From assembly GCA_001600695.1 (NCBI GenBank), contig BCKQ01000008.1:372001-436000 (forward strand): a stretch of DNA of 64,000 bases. The letters are read 5' to 3'. Positions 19,414 through 31,276 of the stretch are shown one piece after another; the stretch's first letter is position 1, and the number at the start of each line of letters is the position of its first letter. The notes under the pieces were generated by a model. That model saw nothing but the letters and a program-made list of their open reading frames with translations, did not search any database and had not been told where the DNA came from. Source of the stretch: Ascoidea asiatica. Its lineage: Eukaryota > Ascomycota > Saccharomycetes > Ascoideales > Ascoideaceae. The position numbers and the translations under genes were made by a program.

Positions 19414-20731
19414 TTTGTTTTTGATTTTGTTTTTGATAATAAATATATAAAAAGAAAAAGAAAGAATAAATGGATATAAAAAGGGAAAAGATTATTACTT
19501 TATTTATACAAAATTCGTAAAATTATAAACTAAGGTAAAACTTTTATTTAATAAAAAATTTACTATTAGTAGTAATTTTAGAATTTAAAAAAAATAAAGG
19601 TCAAAGAACCTTTGTTAACTGAAAGCTTAAAGTTATAAGCTTTTCCAATGACATAAAAATATCTAGTTAATACTAGTTAATACTAATTTCTCTTTGTTTC
19701 TTTGTTTCTTTGTTTCATTTCTTTTAATAATGCCGAAATTTTATTCACTTTCAAATTTATTTTTAAATTTTGAATTAATTATCAGAGTCTTTCATAACTG
19801 TTTCTAAATTGTTCTCAAGTTTATTTCTTTAATTATTCTCATGATTATTCTCATGATTTTGAAATGTTATTTAGATCTTAAATAAGTTTTAAAATAATCT
19901 CATTACATTATTTATCCAAATTTAGTTAAATTCATAATCTAAAATGGATTTTAAAACTAATTTTATAATTCTCAATCTGAGAGAATGACCAAGATAGAAA
20001 TATTTATGAGCTAAATTGAGTATTGGTAATTGCCAATAAACTTCTTTTCAAAGTTATTTAGAAACCTCTCATAATATTTTCTTTATATTTGCATTATTAT
20101 TTATTATTATTATTTCTTTATCCTTTCTTTATATTTGCATTATTCTTTCAACTCACAATTATTTTCTTCTGTGGTTAAACGCATTTGACGAGGCTCAGCA
20201 GTGGAAATTACGAATCCGGCCACGGATGTGGTAATAAAACACAGAAGATGTCATCGGACGCATAGCAGACATTGACGGGTAACGAATAACGTTGACGGAA
20301 GTTGCACAGCATCACAAGGCATTACTTTTGCTGCCTAATGCATTTTAGTGCTTTGAATCTATAATTAGAAGCATTTGAGTTAATATTCACTTATTTCAAT
20401 ATCTGGTAATGGAATATGAATAATGAAATATAACAATGACATTTACATTTACATTTACAATTACAATTACAATTACAATTACAATAACGATGACAGTCAG
20501 TTTTTTGAATAAATTAAAAACATATTACATTTATTTATTTTATGATTACTTTTATTAGTTAATATTTAGTATTTATTGATATTTATTATTAGTTATATAC
20601 CGTATTGAAGAGAAGTTCTCTCACCTTAATCACCATCCCAGATATCACAACAACATGAACCAACACCATGAAAGAAATAAAGAAATAATATAATATTGAA
20701 AAGGGGATAAAAACAAACAAAAAGTAATTCC
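19414..20731. other. Intergenic between two GPI-protein genes
   Basis: About 1.3 kb with no convincing gene. A GC-richer island spans 20170-20345 (with CGGCCACGGATGTGG). A short-unit tract of TTACAT/TTACAA hexamers lies at 20435-20482. The rest is AT-rich. Confidence 0.5.
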
Positions 20732-21064
20732 TTAAATAAAAATCAATGAAGTAATTGTAATTAATGAACCTAATAAAGAAATAGAATATTTAGAATATTT
20801 AAAATATTTAGAATTTCCATTATTTGATATAATTATATCAGGATTTGAATTATTTGAAAAATTAGAAATTAAATTAGTTTCTATAGAATTAATTTCAATT
20901 GTATTTGTAACTATACTTGAATAATTTGAAAAAAATGGTTCAAGAGTTGTAACTAATGATTCATTTATTAAAGTTGAAATTGAAGTTGAATTTATATCTA
21001 ATCCAGAAACATAATTTGATGAAATTAATAAAATTATTGATGATGAAAGTAATTTGAAATTCAT
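20732..21064 (-). CDS. Small GPI-anchored protein, shortened relative of the neighbouring wall protein
   Basis: A 110-residue predicted GPI protein. It begins MNFKLLSSSIILLISSNYVSG (signal peptide) and ends in SNNGNSKYFKYSKYSISLLGSLITITSLIFI (shown in parts: SNNG site, then hydrophobic tail). The middle EPFFSNYSSIVTNTIE resembles APYFSNTTTIGQNTLT of the 260-residue protein downstream, and both the signal peptide and the SNNG tail match it, so it looks like a copy that has lost the central globular domain and Ser tract. Many N-glycosylation sequons. Whether it is expressed or a decaying duplicate cannot be told; no frameshift or stop is seen. Confidence 0.55.
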   Translation of the reverse strand: MNFKLLSSSIILLISSNYVSGLDINSTSISTLINESLVTTLEPFFSNYSSIVTNTIEINSIETNLISNFSNNSNPDIIISNNGNSKYFKYSKYSISLLGSLITITSLIFI

Positions 21065-21811
21065 TTTAATTATTGATTTTTAATTATTATTGATTTTTTT
21101 GAATATTTTTTAAGATAAGTTTGTTTAAATTAATAATTAATAAATAATGAGTGAAATAAGTTAAATTATAAAAATATTTTTCAAAAAAAAAGAAGAATTC
21201 TTCAATATTTTATATCATTTTTAATTTCATTCAAATCTAAATCAATTTTTTAATCAATTCTTTAATCAATTCTTTAATCAATTCTTTAATCAGTAAGTCA
21301 ATTTTTCAATAAATTAAATAAAAATTTTCTTTTTTACACTTCACATTGTCTTAATTTAACAATAAATTTTAACATTATATCTTGACATATTTAAAATAAC
21401 TAGTTCACCAATTCTTCTTTTTGGGTGTTATATTAGATATATTTAATTTCAATTACTTTCTTGATGGTCTAATTTCTTCTCAGACGAAGGTATGAAAACA
21501 TTCACCACAGCCAGCATTTTCAACACTTTTCAACACTTTTCAACACTTTTCAACATTGTCAGCTTCAATTTCAATTCTTTTAAAGTTAAAAGAGAAAAAA
21601 AACCGGCAATTTCAAAGCCAGCTATTTCAGAACCAGCACTGCGGGAGCCAGCACCCACCCACGTTTCTGGTCTTCACTTTTTTTTGTTATCTCAATTAGG
21701 AAATACACTCACTTAATATCTATTAAATTTATGCTATTTTATATACTGTAATTCTATTTAATAATCATTTAACTATTTCATTTCATTTCATTTCATTTCA
21801 TTTCAATTCAT
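21065..21811. other. Intergenic upstream of small GPI gene / downstream of ERG11
   Basis: No gene supported. Contains tandem short repeats: CAATTCTTTAAT (about 21245-21292), CACTTTTCAA (about 21520-21555) and CATTT (21775-21805). A GC-richer patch lies at 21600-21665. A 74-codon open frame here covers the repeat and is discounted. Confidence 0.45.
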
Positions 21812-24506
<2,695 letters not shown>

Positions 24507-24905
24507 ATGATCAAGTCTGGAGTTGCAGGAGAGTTAAAAATTGAGAGAATTGTACCTGGAGATGGTATTAATTTTCCAAAAACTGGAGATACAGTTTCAA
24601 TTCATTATATTGGTACTTTAGAAAATGGAGAAAAATTTGATTCATCAAGAGATAGAAATGAAGAATTTAAAACAGAAATTGGTATTGGTAAAGTTATTAA
24701 AGGTTGGGATATTGGAGTTATGAAAATGTCAAAAGGTGAAAGAAGTAAATTAATTATTCCATATAATTTAGGTTATGGTTATAGAGGTTTTCCACCAGTT
24801 ATACCACCAAAGGCTACATTAATATTTGATGTTGAATTAATTAATATAATTAAAAAAGATTTAAATAATTATAATAATAATAAAAAAAGTTTCTTTTCCT
24901 GGTGA
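24507..24905 (+). CDS. FPR1: FKBP12-type peptidyl-prolyl isomerase
   Basis: A 132-residue FK506/rapamycin-binding prolyl isomerase, cytosolic. The FKBP fold runs to about residue 114: FPKTGDTVSIHYIGTLENG, EKFDSSRDRNEEF, GKVIKGWDIGV, YGYRGFPPVIPPKATLIFDVEL. The drug/substrate pocket residues corresponding to human Tyr26, Phe36, Asp37, Phe46, Val55, Ile56, Trp59, Tyr82 and Phe99 are all present, so the protein should be active and drug-binding. An extra Asn/Lys-rich tail of about 18 residues follows the domain and is not found in S. cerevisiae Fpr1 (114 residues). Only 46 bp separate its stop from that of convergent TES1. Confidence 0.95.
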   Translation: MIKSGVAGELKIERIVPGDGINFPKTGDTVSIHYIGTLENGEKFDSSRDRNEEFKTEIGIGKVIKGWDIGVMKMSKGERSKLIIPYNLGYGYRGFPPVIPPKATLIFDVELINIIKKDLNNYNNNKKSFFSW

Positions 24906-24907
24906 TC

Positions 24908-24950
24908 TATATGTATATGTATACGTATATGTATATGTACTGTATATATT
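24908..24950. terminator. Bidirectional 3'-end element between FPR1 and TES1
   Basis: TATATGTATATGTATACGTATATG and TGTATATATTATT fill the 46-bp convergent spacer. TATATA/TATGTA/TACGTA hexamers are classical yeast polyadenylation efficiency elements and read well on both strands, so one compact element probably ends both transcripts. Confidence 0.5.
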
Positions 24951-24951
24951 A

Positions 24952-26061
24952 TTAAAGTTTACTTTTTATTTTTGTTTCTGTCTTATTTATATTATCTTTT
25001 TTTCTATCAATTGAAACTAAACCTTCTTGAAATATATAAGCAATTAAATTACCATTTTGATTATATAATCTACCATTCATTAAACTTAAATCATTATTTG
25101 ATTTTAAAGATTGAGTGATATATAAATTATAATTATTTAAATTAAATTCATTATAATTTAAATTTGTATTAAAATAAATTGAATGATCTAAAGATACAGA
25201 AAATTTATTTGAGAAATATTTTTTATTATATAATGGCATTAAACCAAATAAAAAAAAACAATCTGAAAGGTATGAAATTTCAATATCTTTAAAAGAAAAT
25301 GAATAATTTTTTTTAAAATTTTTTTTTAATTTAGATTCTTTAAATTTTATCCAATAATAATATTCTCTTTCATTAATTGAAATATTTTTATTAAAAAATT
25401 CATAATTTGAATTTATATTAAAATTTAAATCATTAATATTTTTATAAATTAATTTTTTTGGTAATTTAACAATTAATGGATCATTTTCATAATAATATAA
25501 TAATTTTTTATTAATTTCAGATAATTTATTATATTCAATTAATTTTTCTTTTGTTTTATTATTATTATTATTATTATCATTTAATAAAAGATTTAAATTA
25601 ATATTATTAAATTTAGATAACATTAAATTTAAAAAATTATCATTTTCACAATTTTCAATACATTCATAATTTTTTAAATTAATTTTTGGTATTGAATTTA
25701 ATTGATTATGAGATTTATTATCATCAATTTTTTTAAAATTTATAAATTGATTAAATATTATTTTATCATTTTGATAAATTAAAACTTGTCTATTTATAAA
25801 ATTTTTACCATTTCTAATTCTTTTAACTTTTAAAATTAAATTTTTATTATTTGGATCACCAGAAATTAAAAAATAATTATGTAAACTATGTGGTCTAAAA
25901 TTAAATTTTGGTAAAGTTTTAAAAGCTGCTAATAAAGATAATGAAATTAAAGTACCACCAAATATACCATTATTTTTACCAGGTACATGTAAATAACCTG
26001 TATTTTTAAAAATATCTTTTTCAATTTCAATTAAAGATAATTGATCTTGTAATAATGACAT
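24952..26061 (-). CDS. TES1: Peroxisomal acyl-CoA thioesterase (TesB/ACOT8 type)
   Basis: A 369-residue double hot-dog thioesterase that hydrolyses acyl-CoA in peroxisomes during fatty-acid oxidation. The first hot-dog has GIFGGTLISLSLLAAFKTLP, PHSLHNYFLISGD and VKRIRNGKNFINRQV. The second has SLDHSIYF (catalytic Asp), SLMNGRLYN (Ser/Thr position) and YIFQEGLVS (Gln), the Asp-Ser/Thr-Gln set of TesB. The last three residues are SKL, a perfect PTS1, which fixes the location. An Asn-rich insert (about residues 155-175) lies between the two hot-dogs. Similar in length to S. cerevisiae Tes1 (349). The first 17-bp-period array lies about 340 bp upstream of the start. Confidence 0.92.
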   Translation of the reverse strand: MSLLQDQLSLIEIEKDIFKNTGYLHVPGKNNGIFGGTLISLSLLAAFKTLPKFNFRPHSLHNYFLISGDPNNKNLILKVKRIRNGKNFINRQVLIYQNDKIIFNQFINFKKIDDNKSHNQLNSIPKINLKNYECIENCENDNFLNLMLSKFNNINLNLLLNDNNNNNNKTKEKLIEYNKLSEINKKLLYYYENDPLIVKLPKKLIYKNINDLNFNINSNYEFFNKNISINEREYYYWIKFKESKLKKNFKKNYSFSFKDIEISYLSDCFFLFGLMPLYNKKYFSNKFSVSLDHSIYFNTNLNYNEFNLNNYNLYITQSLKSNNDLSLMNGRLYNQNGNLIAYIFQEGLVSIDRKKDNINKTETKIKSKL

Positions 26062-28047
26062 TTTTTATATAATAAGATATATTAAATAGATGTAAACAAG
26101 ATTATGAATATTAATAAATGAATTTTATAAGTAATTGAATTAAATTGAAGGAAATTAAACTATTTAAATTAAAATTAGTTAATTCATATCAATTGGCATA
26201 TAATCAAATAAATTCAAATTGAATAATATTAAGATCAATAATAAGAAAGTGATGAAGTCAAATGAAATAAATAATTATTAAGATAAAGAAGAAAGATAAA
26301 GAAAGATATTTGCACAGTCTTTTTGGAAATTTACACTTTTTGGGGAAGTTGAAACCAAATCCAAATTAGGAAACAGAATACAAAAGCGCATGTGACCGGA
26401 AAGGTACCGCAGTGGTGGTCGTACCATTACGTTGGTAGTACCATAACATTGGTAGATCCGCTCTGTTGGTAGTACCTCAACGATGGTAAATCCATGACAT
26501 TGGTAGTACCATGAAGTTGGTAGATCCTTTGTGATGGTACTACCATTCTCACGGATCTACCATCTTTACGGTACTACCACCACTCTGGTACAGCCAACAC
26601 TGCGGTACTACCAACACTGCGGTACTTCTTTTTCCTGTTCCAAACTCTGCGATTTTCCGCGAGATTTCAGAGCCAGTTTTTAAAGCCAGTTTTTAAAGCG
26701 AGAGTTTTCGCGTAGCACAAACAACAACAACAACAACAACAATAACAGAAAGAAGTGGATTAAAAACCTATTTTTTATTCATTTCAATTGCAAAATAAAG
26801 ATTTCACGAATTCGCATAAATATCAATGATTGAAATGATAAAAGATAATGATAAATGATAAATGATAATGATAAATGATAATGATAAGATATAATAAAAT
26901 AATTGAAATGGTAGTCATTATCATCTGATAATTATCAGGCTCTGTTTAATGTCATGTTAAGTTAAATTTCTGCTGATTTTAGTTTTAAATAGTATTGTAA
27001 TTCTAGACTATATTAAATATATTTTATTTTTAATGTGCCGTATATTTTATGTATTTTATATTAAATTTATTATTATTCAATAGAATATATATAAAAGAAT
27101 TGAAATTCAAGTACCTGAAGGATATAAAGAAGTAATAAAACAATAATAATTAAAAGAATTATTGACTTCTTGTATTGTTTTAATTTCAAAAGACAAAAGA
27201 CTTTTTAAATTATTCAAAAAAATTTATTATTATATTTATTTTACTCTGAAAGATATAAAGAATTTCAATTCAATTCAATTCAAAACAAAACAAAAATAAA
27301 ATAAAATAAAATAAAATAAAATAAAATAAAAAAAAAGAGTAGAGATTGTAAATAAAAGATAAAAAAAAATAATTGACTACTTTTAATTTGATCTAAAGAT
27401 CATCATTTATAATTCTTATTCTTATTCTTATTATTATTCTTATTATTATTCGTTAATAATTGTATTAAAATTATCAATAAAATATTATTTTAATAATTTT
27501 ACTTTACTTTTAAAACCTATAGGTTTTCATAAATTTCATAAAGTTCATAAATTTCATAAATTTCATTATCTTAAATTATATTAGTTTAAAATAATCTTAA
27601 ATAAAGTTAAAATTTAGTTTTATAAAGTTATAAAAAGCTTTATAAAGTTATGTTGAGTAAAAAAATTATTTAATATTATTTAAAATTATTTGAATTCAAA
27701 CGGTTTTTATTTATTTTTTGCTTTATTTATCAATTATTTATCAATTATTTATTAATTATTTATTAATTATTTATTAATTATTTATTAAATATTTCATTTC
27801 ATTTCATTTTAAGACAATTTTGTCTTATGTTTTCATGTATTAATACATTCTATTATTAATTCAATCTATAATATTTATATCCTATCATTATCATATTCAT
27901 AATCATATCAATTCAAATAACTTATAATAAATTATAATAAATTATCAATAAACAGAGTTAATTACATTCTTCTTTTCTTTCTCTTTCCATTTAAGGATAT
28001 TTAAATCTATAATGTTTTAAGGAGTTACTCCTAAACATTCTTTTAAA

Positions 28048-28089
<42 letters not shown>

Positions 28090-29036
28090 GTTATAATTTG
28101 AATAATGAAAGATAATAAAAGATAAAATAAGATAAAATAAGATAAAATAAGATAAAAGATTAAAAGATTCTCAATTTTATTTTAATCATTTACAAAATAT
28201 TTTTAAAACTTTTTAATTTTTACAAAATTTATACTCTTTCTTACATTTTTTAAATTTCAATTCAATTAATTTTAAAATGCCTTTAAAGCCTGTAATTACA
28301 ATAATGACAAACTTGTTCAATATTTGAATATTTATTATTCATTATTTATTATTTATTATTTATTATTTATTTCTTTTAATTTTATTACTTTTTTTTTTTA
28401 AATAATATTCTAGAATTAAATGTGATCTAAAGTTCACTTCCAACAATTTCACTTATTTTTTTTTTTTTTTCAATTTCTTATTAGAATATTTCACCAATTT
28501 TTGAAAAATTTTTAAAATTATTAAGAAATTATTGTTCATATTTCATAATATTTTATAATATTTTATAATATTTTATAATAAATTTTCATTATTTTTCATA
28601 TTCCTTTTAATTTCATTCATATTTTTCTTTTTTTTTTTATTTATTTATTATTATTTATTATTATTTATTATTATTTATTATAACAACTCATAATTTTCAA
28701 TTGAACTAATACAGTATTTAACCTTTTTAGTAAAAAAGTTACTTGAATAAGTAAGTTACTTCAGTTACTATTCTATTATTTACTCGAGTATTGTAAATTT
28801 CTTTTGAAAAGATTTATAAAACTTATAAATTTCAATTCAAATTCAAATTCAAATTCAAATTTAAATTTAAATTTAAATTTTATATTCATATAAATATTTC
28901 AATTTATTCCTCTTTTTTTTAAAACTTTCAAATTTCAAAAAGTATATTTATTTAATTCATTTTATTTCAACTTTATTTCCTATTATCATTATATATCTCA
29001 TTATATCTATTGAATATATCTATAATTTATTATAAA
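26062..29036. promoter_or_regulatory. 3-kb gene-free region between TES1 and a velvet-like gene
   Basis: Divergent intergenic region. The first 600 bp contain the GC-richer 17-bp array (separate entry) followed by ACAAC repeats (26719-26742). From about 26640 to 29036 the sequence is nearly all A/T with stacked microsatellites (TAAAA, ATTTATTA, ATT at 28049-28089, TTATAATATT, CAAATT). No ORF, RNA signature or intron signals recognised. Such length is unusual here and may be a long regulatory leader for the downstream gene. Confidence 0.45.
26417..26629. repeat. 17-bp periodic array of GGTA(G/C)TACC cores
   Basis: Thirteen cores begin exactly every 17 bp at 26417, 26434, 26451, 26468, 26485, 26502, 26519, 26536, 26553, 26570, 26587, 26604 and 26621 (last one partial). 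Left half cores are GGTAGTACC alternating with GGTAGATCC (or GGTAAATCC). From 26536 they become the reverse complements GGTACTACC and GGATCTACC. The nine-base core is nearly palindromic. The 8-bp spacers are mostly different from each other. A GGTACC at 26403 may be a further degenerate unit. GC content is far above the surroundings. A second array with the same period and core is at 52283-52367. Confidence 0.93.
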
Positions 29037-29798
29037 ATGTTTTCAAATTCAAATTTACAATCAAATATCAATTCCCCAATGAATTCATTTAATTCTTCTA
29101 ATTCTTCATTAATTTCAAAATGTGAAACAAGTGTTATAGATTTTGGTTATACACAATCAATTGAAATTAAAAGAAATTTATTACCAATAATTATGATAAA
29201 ATTAGATTTAAATAATGTTTTAATTAATAATAATCATTTAAATATAGATCAATTAATATTAAAACATTCTTCTTTTTTTCAAAAACTTTCAATTTCTTTA
29301 TATTATAATTCAAATCCAATAAATCTTAATAACAATAACAATATCAATAACAATATCAATAACAATATCAATAATTGTACAAATTCAGTTTATCAAAAGA
29401 TAAAAAATTCAAAATTAATTCGTTCAAATATACTTTATAATTGTTTTGATTCAAGATTATTTAATTCTTCAAATATTTCTGCAATTGAACAAAGTTATAA
29501 TCAAAATAATAATCAATTAATAAATAATAATAATAATAATAATAATAAAAACAATTGTATAAACAATAATGAAAAGAATAATATTAATAATCAATTAAAT
29601 GAAATTCCTCCAATTGTATTTTTTTCATTTAAAACATTAATAGATAGTGGAGATTTTACAAAATCTGGATTATATTTTTTTAAAATTAAAATAAAATTCA
29701 ATTCTGGAATTACAAAAACATTTTTAACTGAAAATTATTTTGTAAAACCAAATCCATATTATAATTCATTACCTTTATCAATATTCAAAGATATTTAA
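29037..29798 (+). CDS. Asn-rich protein, possible divergent velvet-domain factor
   Basis: A 253-residue protein from the ATG at 29037. Two structured parts flank two Asn-rich runs (about 100-120 and 160-185). The N-terminal part has IEIKRNLLPIIMIKLDLNN (about 42-60) and the C-terminal part IVFFSFKTLID, GLYFFKIKIKF and YFVKPNPYYNSLPLS. These match in order and spacing the beta-strands of the velvet fold as seen in the protein at 35267 (CPIIQVTLFDNN; FFVFNNLAIR, GKYRLIFKLF; VYSSKNFPGLRP), so I suspect a very divergent velvet protein. The diagnostic QQPxxAR motif is not present. If correct it could be a heterodimer partner of the other one. Otherwise it is an unknown Asn-rich protein. Confidence 0.45.
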   Translation: MFSNSNLQSNINSPMNSFNSSNSSLISKCETSVIDFGYTQSIEIKRNLLPIIMIKLDLNNVLINNNHLNIDQLILKHSSFFQKLSISLYYNSNPINLNNNNNINNNINNNINNCTNSVYQKIKNSKLIRSNILYNCFDSRLFNSSNISAIEQSYNQNNNQLINNNNNNNNKNNCINNNEKNNINNQLNEIPPIVFFSFKTLIDSGDFTKSGLYFFKIKIKFNSGITKTFLTENYFVKPNPYYNSLPLSIFKDI

Positions 29799-31276
29799 AG
29801 ATATTTAAAGATATTTAAAGATATTCAATTATATTTCAAGTTGCTGAGTTTTTTACATTAGCTTATTTATCAAATTTAGAGCAGTTTATTTCAAATTCAT
29901 TTTAATTTCATTTTAAAACCTATTTTCTTTTACTGTTTTTGTATTTTTTTTTAACTCATTATATTATATTATATATTATATTTTATTATATTTCATTACA
30001 TTTGAAGGTGTTTACAAAAAAATAAAAAAAAAAAAAAGAAGGTTTAGAATATTATTATTATTACTATTAAATTATATTATACAACTAAACTTTTATTTCA
30101 TATCCTTAATCTTAGATAAATAAATGAATATTAATCTGAAATTTAATATAAATAATGTGAGGAGATTGTTCTCATTTAATTTTCATTTATATATATAAAA
30201 TATATATATATAAAATATATATATATAAAATAGATATGAAAATTGTATTATACTTTTTATTTTATTTTTTTTATTAACGTTTATTTCAAATAATTGAATA
30301 ATTATCATATTAATAATAATCATTAATGATTTTGAAGTAGAATATATGAATAATAAATGATCTTTATTTAATTAAATGATAAATAAATTGAAATTTCAAG
30401 CCTTGAGATTAATTTAATTGAATATTTTTTAAATTATTTTAGCTCCAATTTCAATTCCAATTTATGTTATTAAGAATATTGAAATGAATATTGAAATGAA
30501 TATTGAAATGAATATTGAAATGAATATTGAAATGAATATTGAAATGAATATTGAAATGAATATTGAAANNNNNNNNNNNNNNNNNNNNNNNNNNNNNNNN
30601 NNNNNNNNNNNNNNNNNNNNNNNNNNNNNNNNNNNNNNNNNNNNNNNNNNNNNNNNNNNNNNNNNNNNATGAATATTGAAATGAATATTGAAATGAATAT
30701 TGAAATGAATATTGAAATGAATATTGAAATGAATATTGAAATGAATATTGAAATGAATATTGATATGAATATTGATATACAAAATATTTAAAACTTATTC
30801 ATTGACTCAACATTTCTTTACTTCATTTTATTTCAATTGAATAATTGAATTATTTTGAACTCTGAGAAGCTTTAAAAGAAAGAAAAGAGTCTGATAATAA
30901 AAGTATTTGAATATTTATAGGATTAACAATATCAAGAGATTTATAAATTGAAAAGAGTAATTTTCACCCAATTCTTGATAATAACTTTTTATTTTACTAA
31001 ATATTTACTAATTATTACTAAATATTACTAAATATTTGTTGAATATTCCATTTTTTGAATAATTTTGATTATTTTTTGAATACTTTTTGATTATTTTTGA
31101 ATAATTTGAATAATTTGAATGTTTTTAAGTTCAAATTCTCACTTTTTTTTGATCGTTTGCTCGGATAAGAAAAAAAGGTCTGAAAAGAACAGAAATTGAA
31201 AGATTTGATAAGAACAATAACAAGAACAAGAACAATAAGAATAAGAATAACAAGAACAAGAACAATAAGAATAACA
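29799..31276. other. Intergenic with 12-bp minisatellite and assembly gap
   Basis: About 1.5 kb. Contains ATATATATAAAA repeats (30190-30232), the ATTGAAATGAAT minisatellite with a 100-N gap (separate entry), and AT-rich DNA. AAGATATTTAA is repeated directly after the upstream stop (29788-29825). No gene seen. Confidence 0.5.
30475..30779. repeat. ATTGAAATGAAT 12-bp minisatellite with 100-N gap
   Basis: Perfect 12-bp units run from about 30478 to 30568 and resume at 30669, ending with two ATTGATATGAAT variants. Exactly 100 N (30569-30668) lie between, the conventional length for an unsized gap, so the true array may be much longer. It is open on both strands (Asn-Ile-Glu-Met or Ile-His-Phe-Asn repeats) but there is no reason to call it coding. 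Confidence 0.95.

Noticed and set aside
26417-26629. CRISPR-like array (conserved repeat with variable spacers)
   Set aside because: Repeat of 9 bp and spacers of 8 bp are far too short, the genome is eukaryotic, the core is near-palindromic and orientation flips midway. No cas-like genes.
30462-30782. Open frames of Asn-Ile-Glu-Met or Ile-His-Phe-Asn repeats
   Set aside because: Arise from a 12-bp repeat that is open in several frames on both strands and is interrupted by an N gap.
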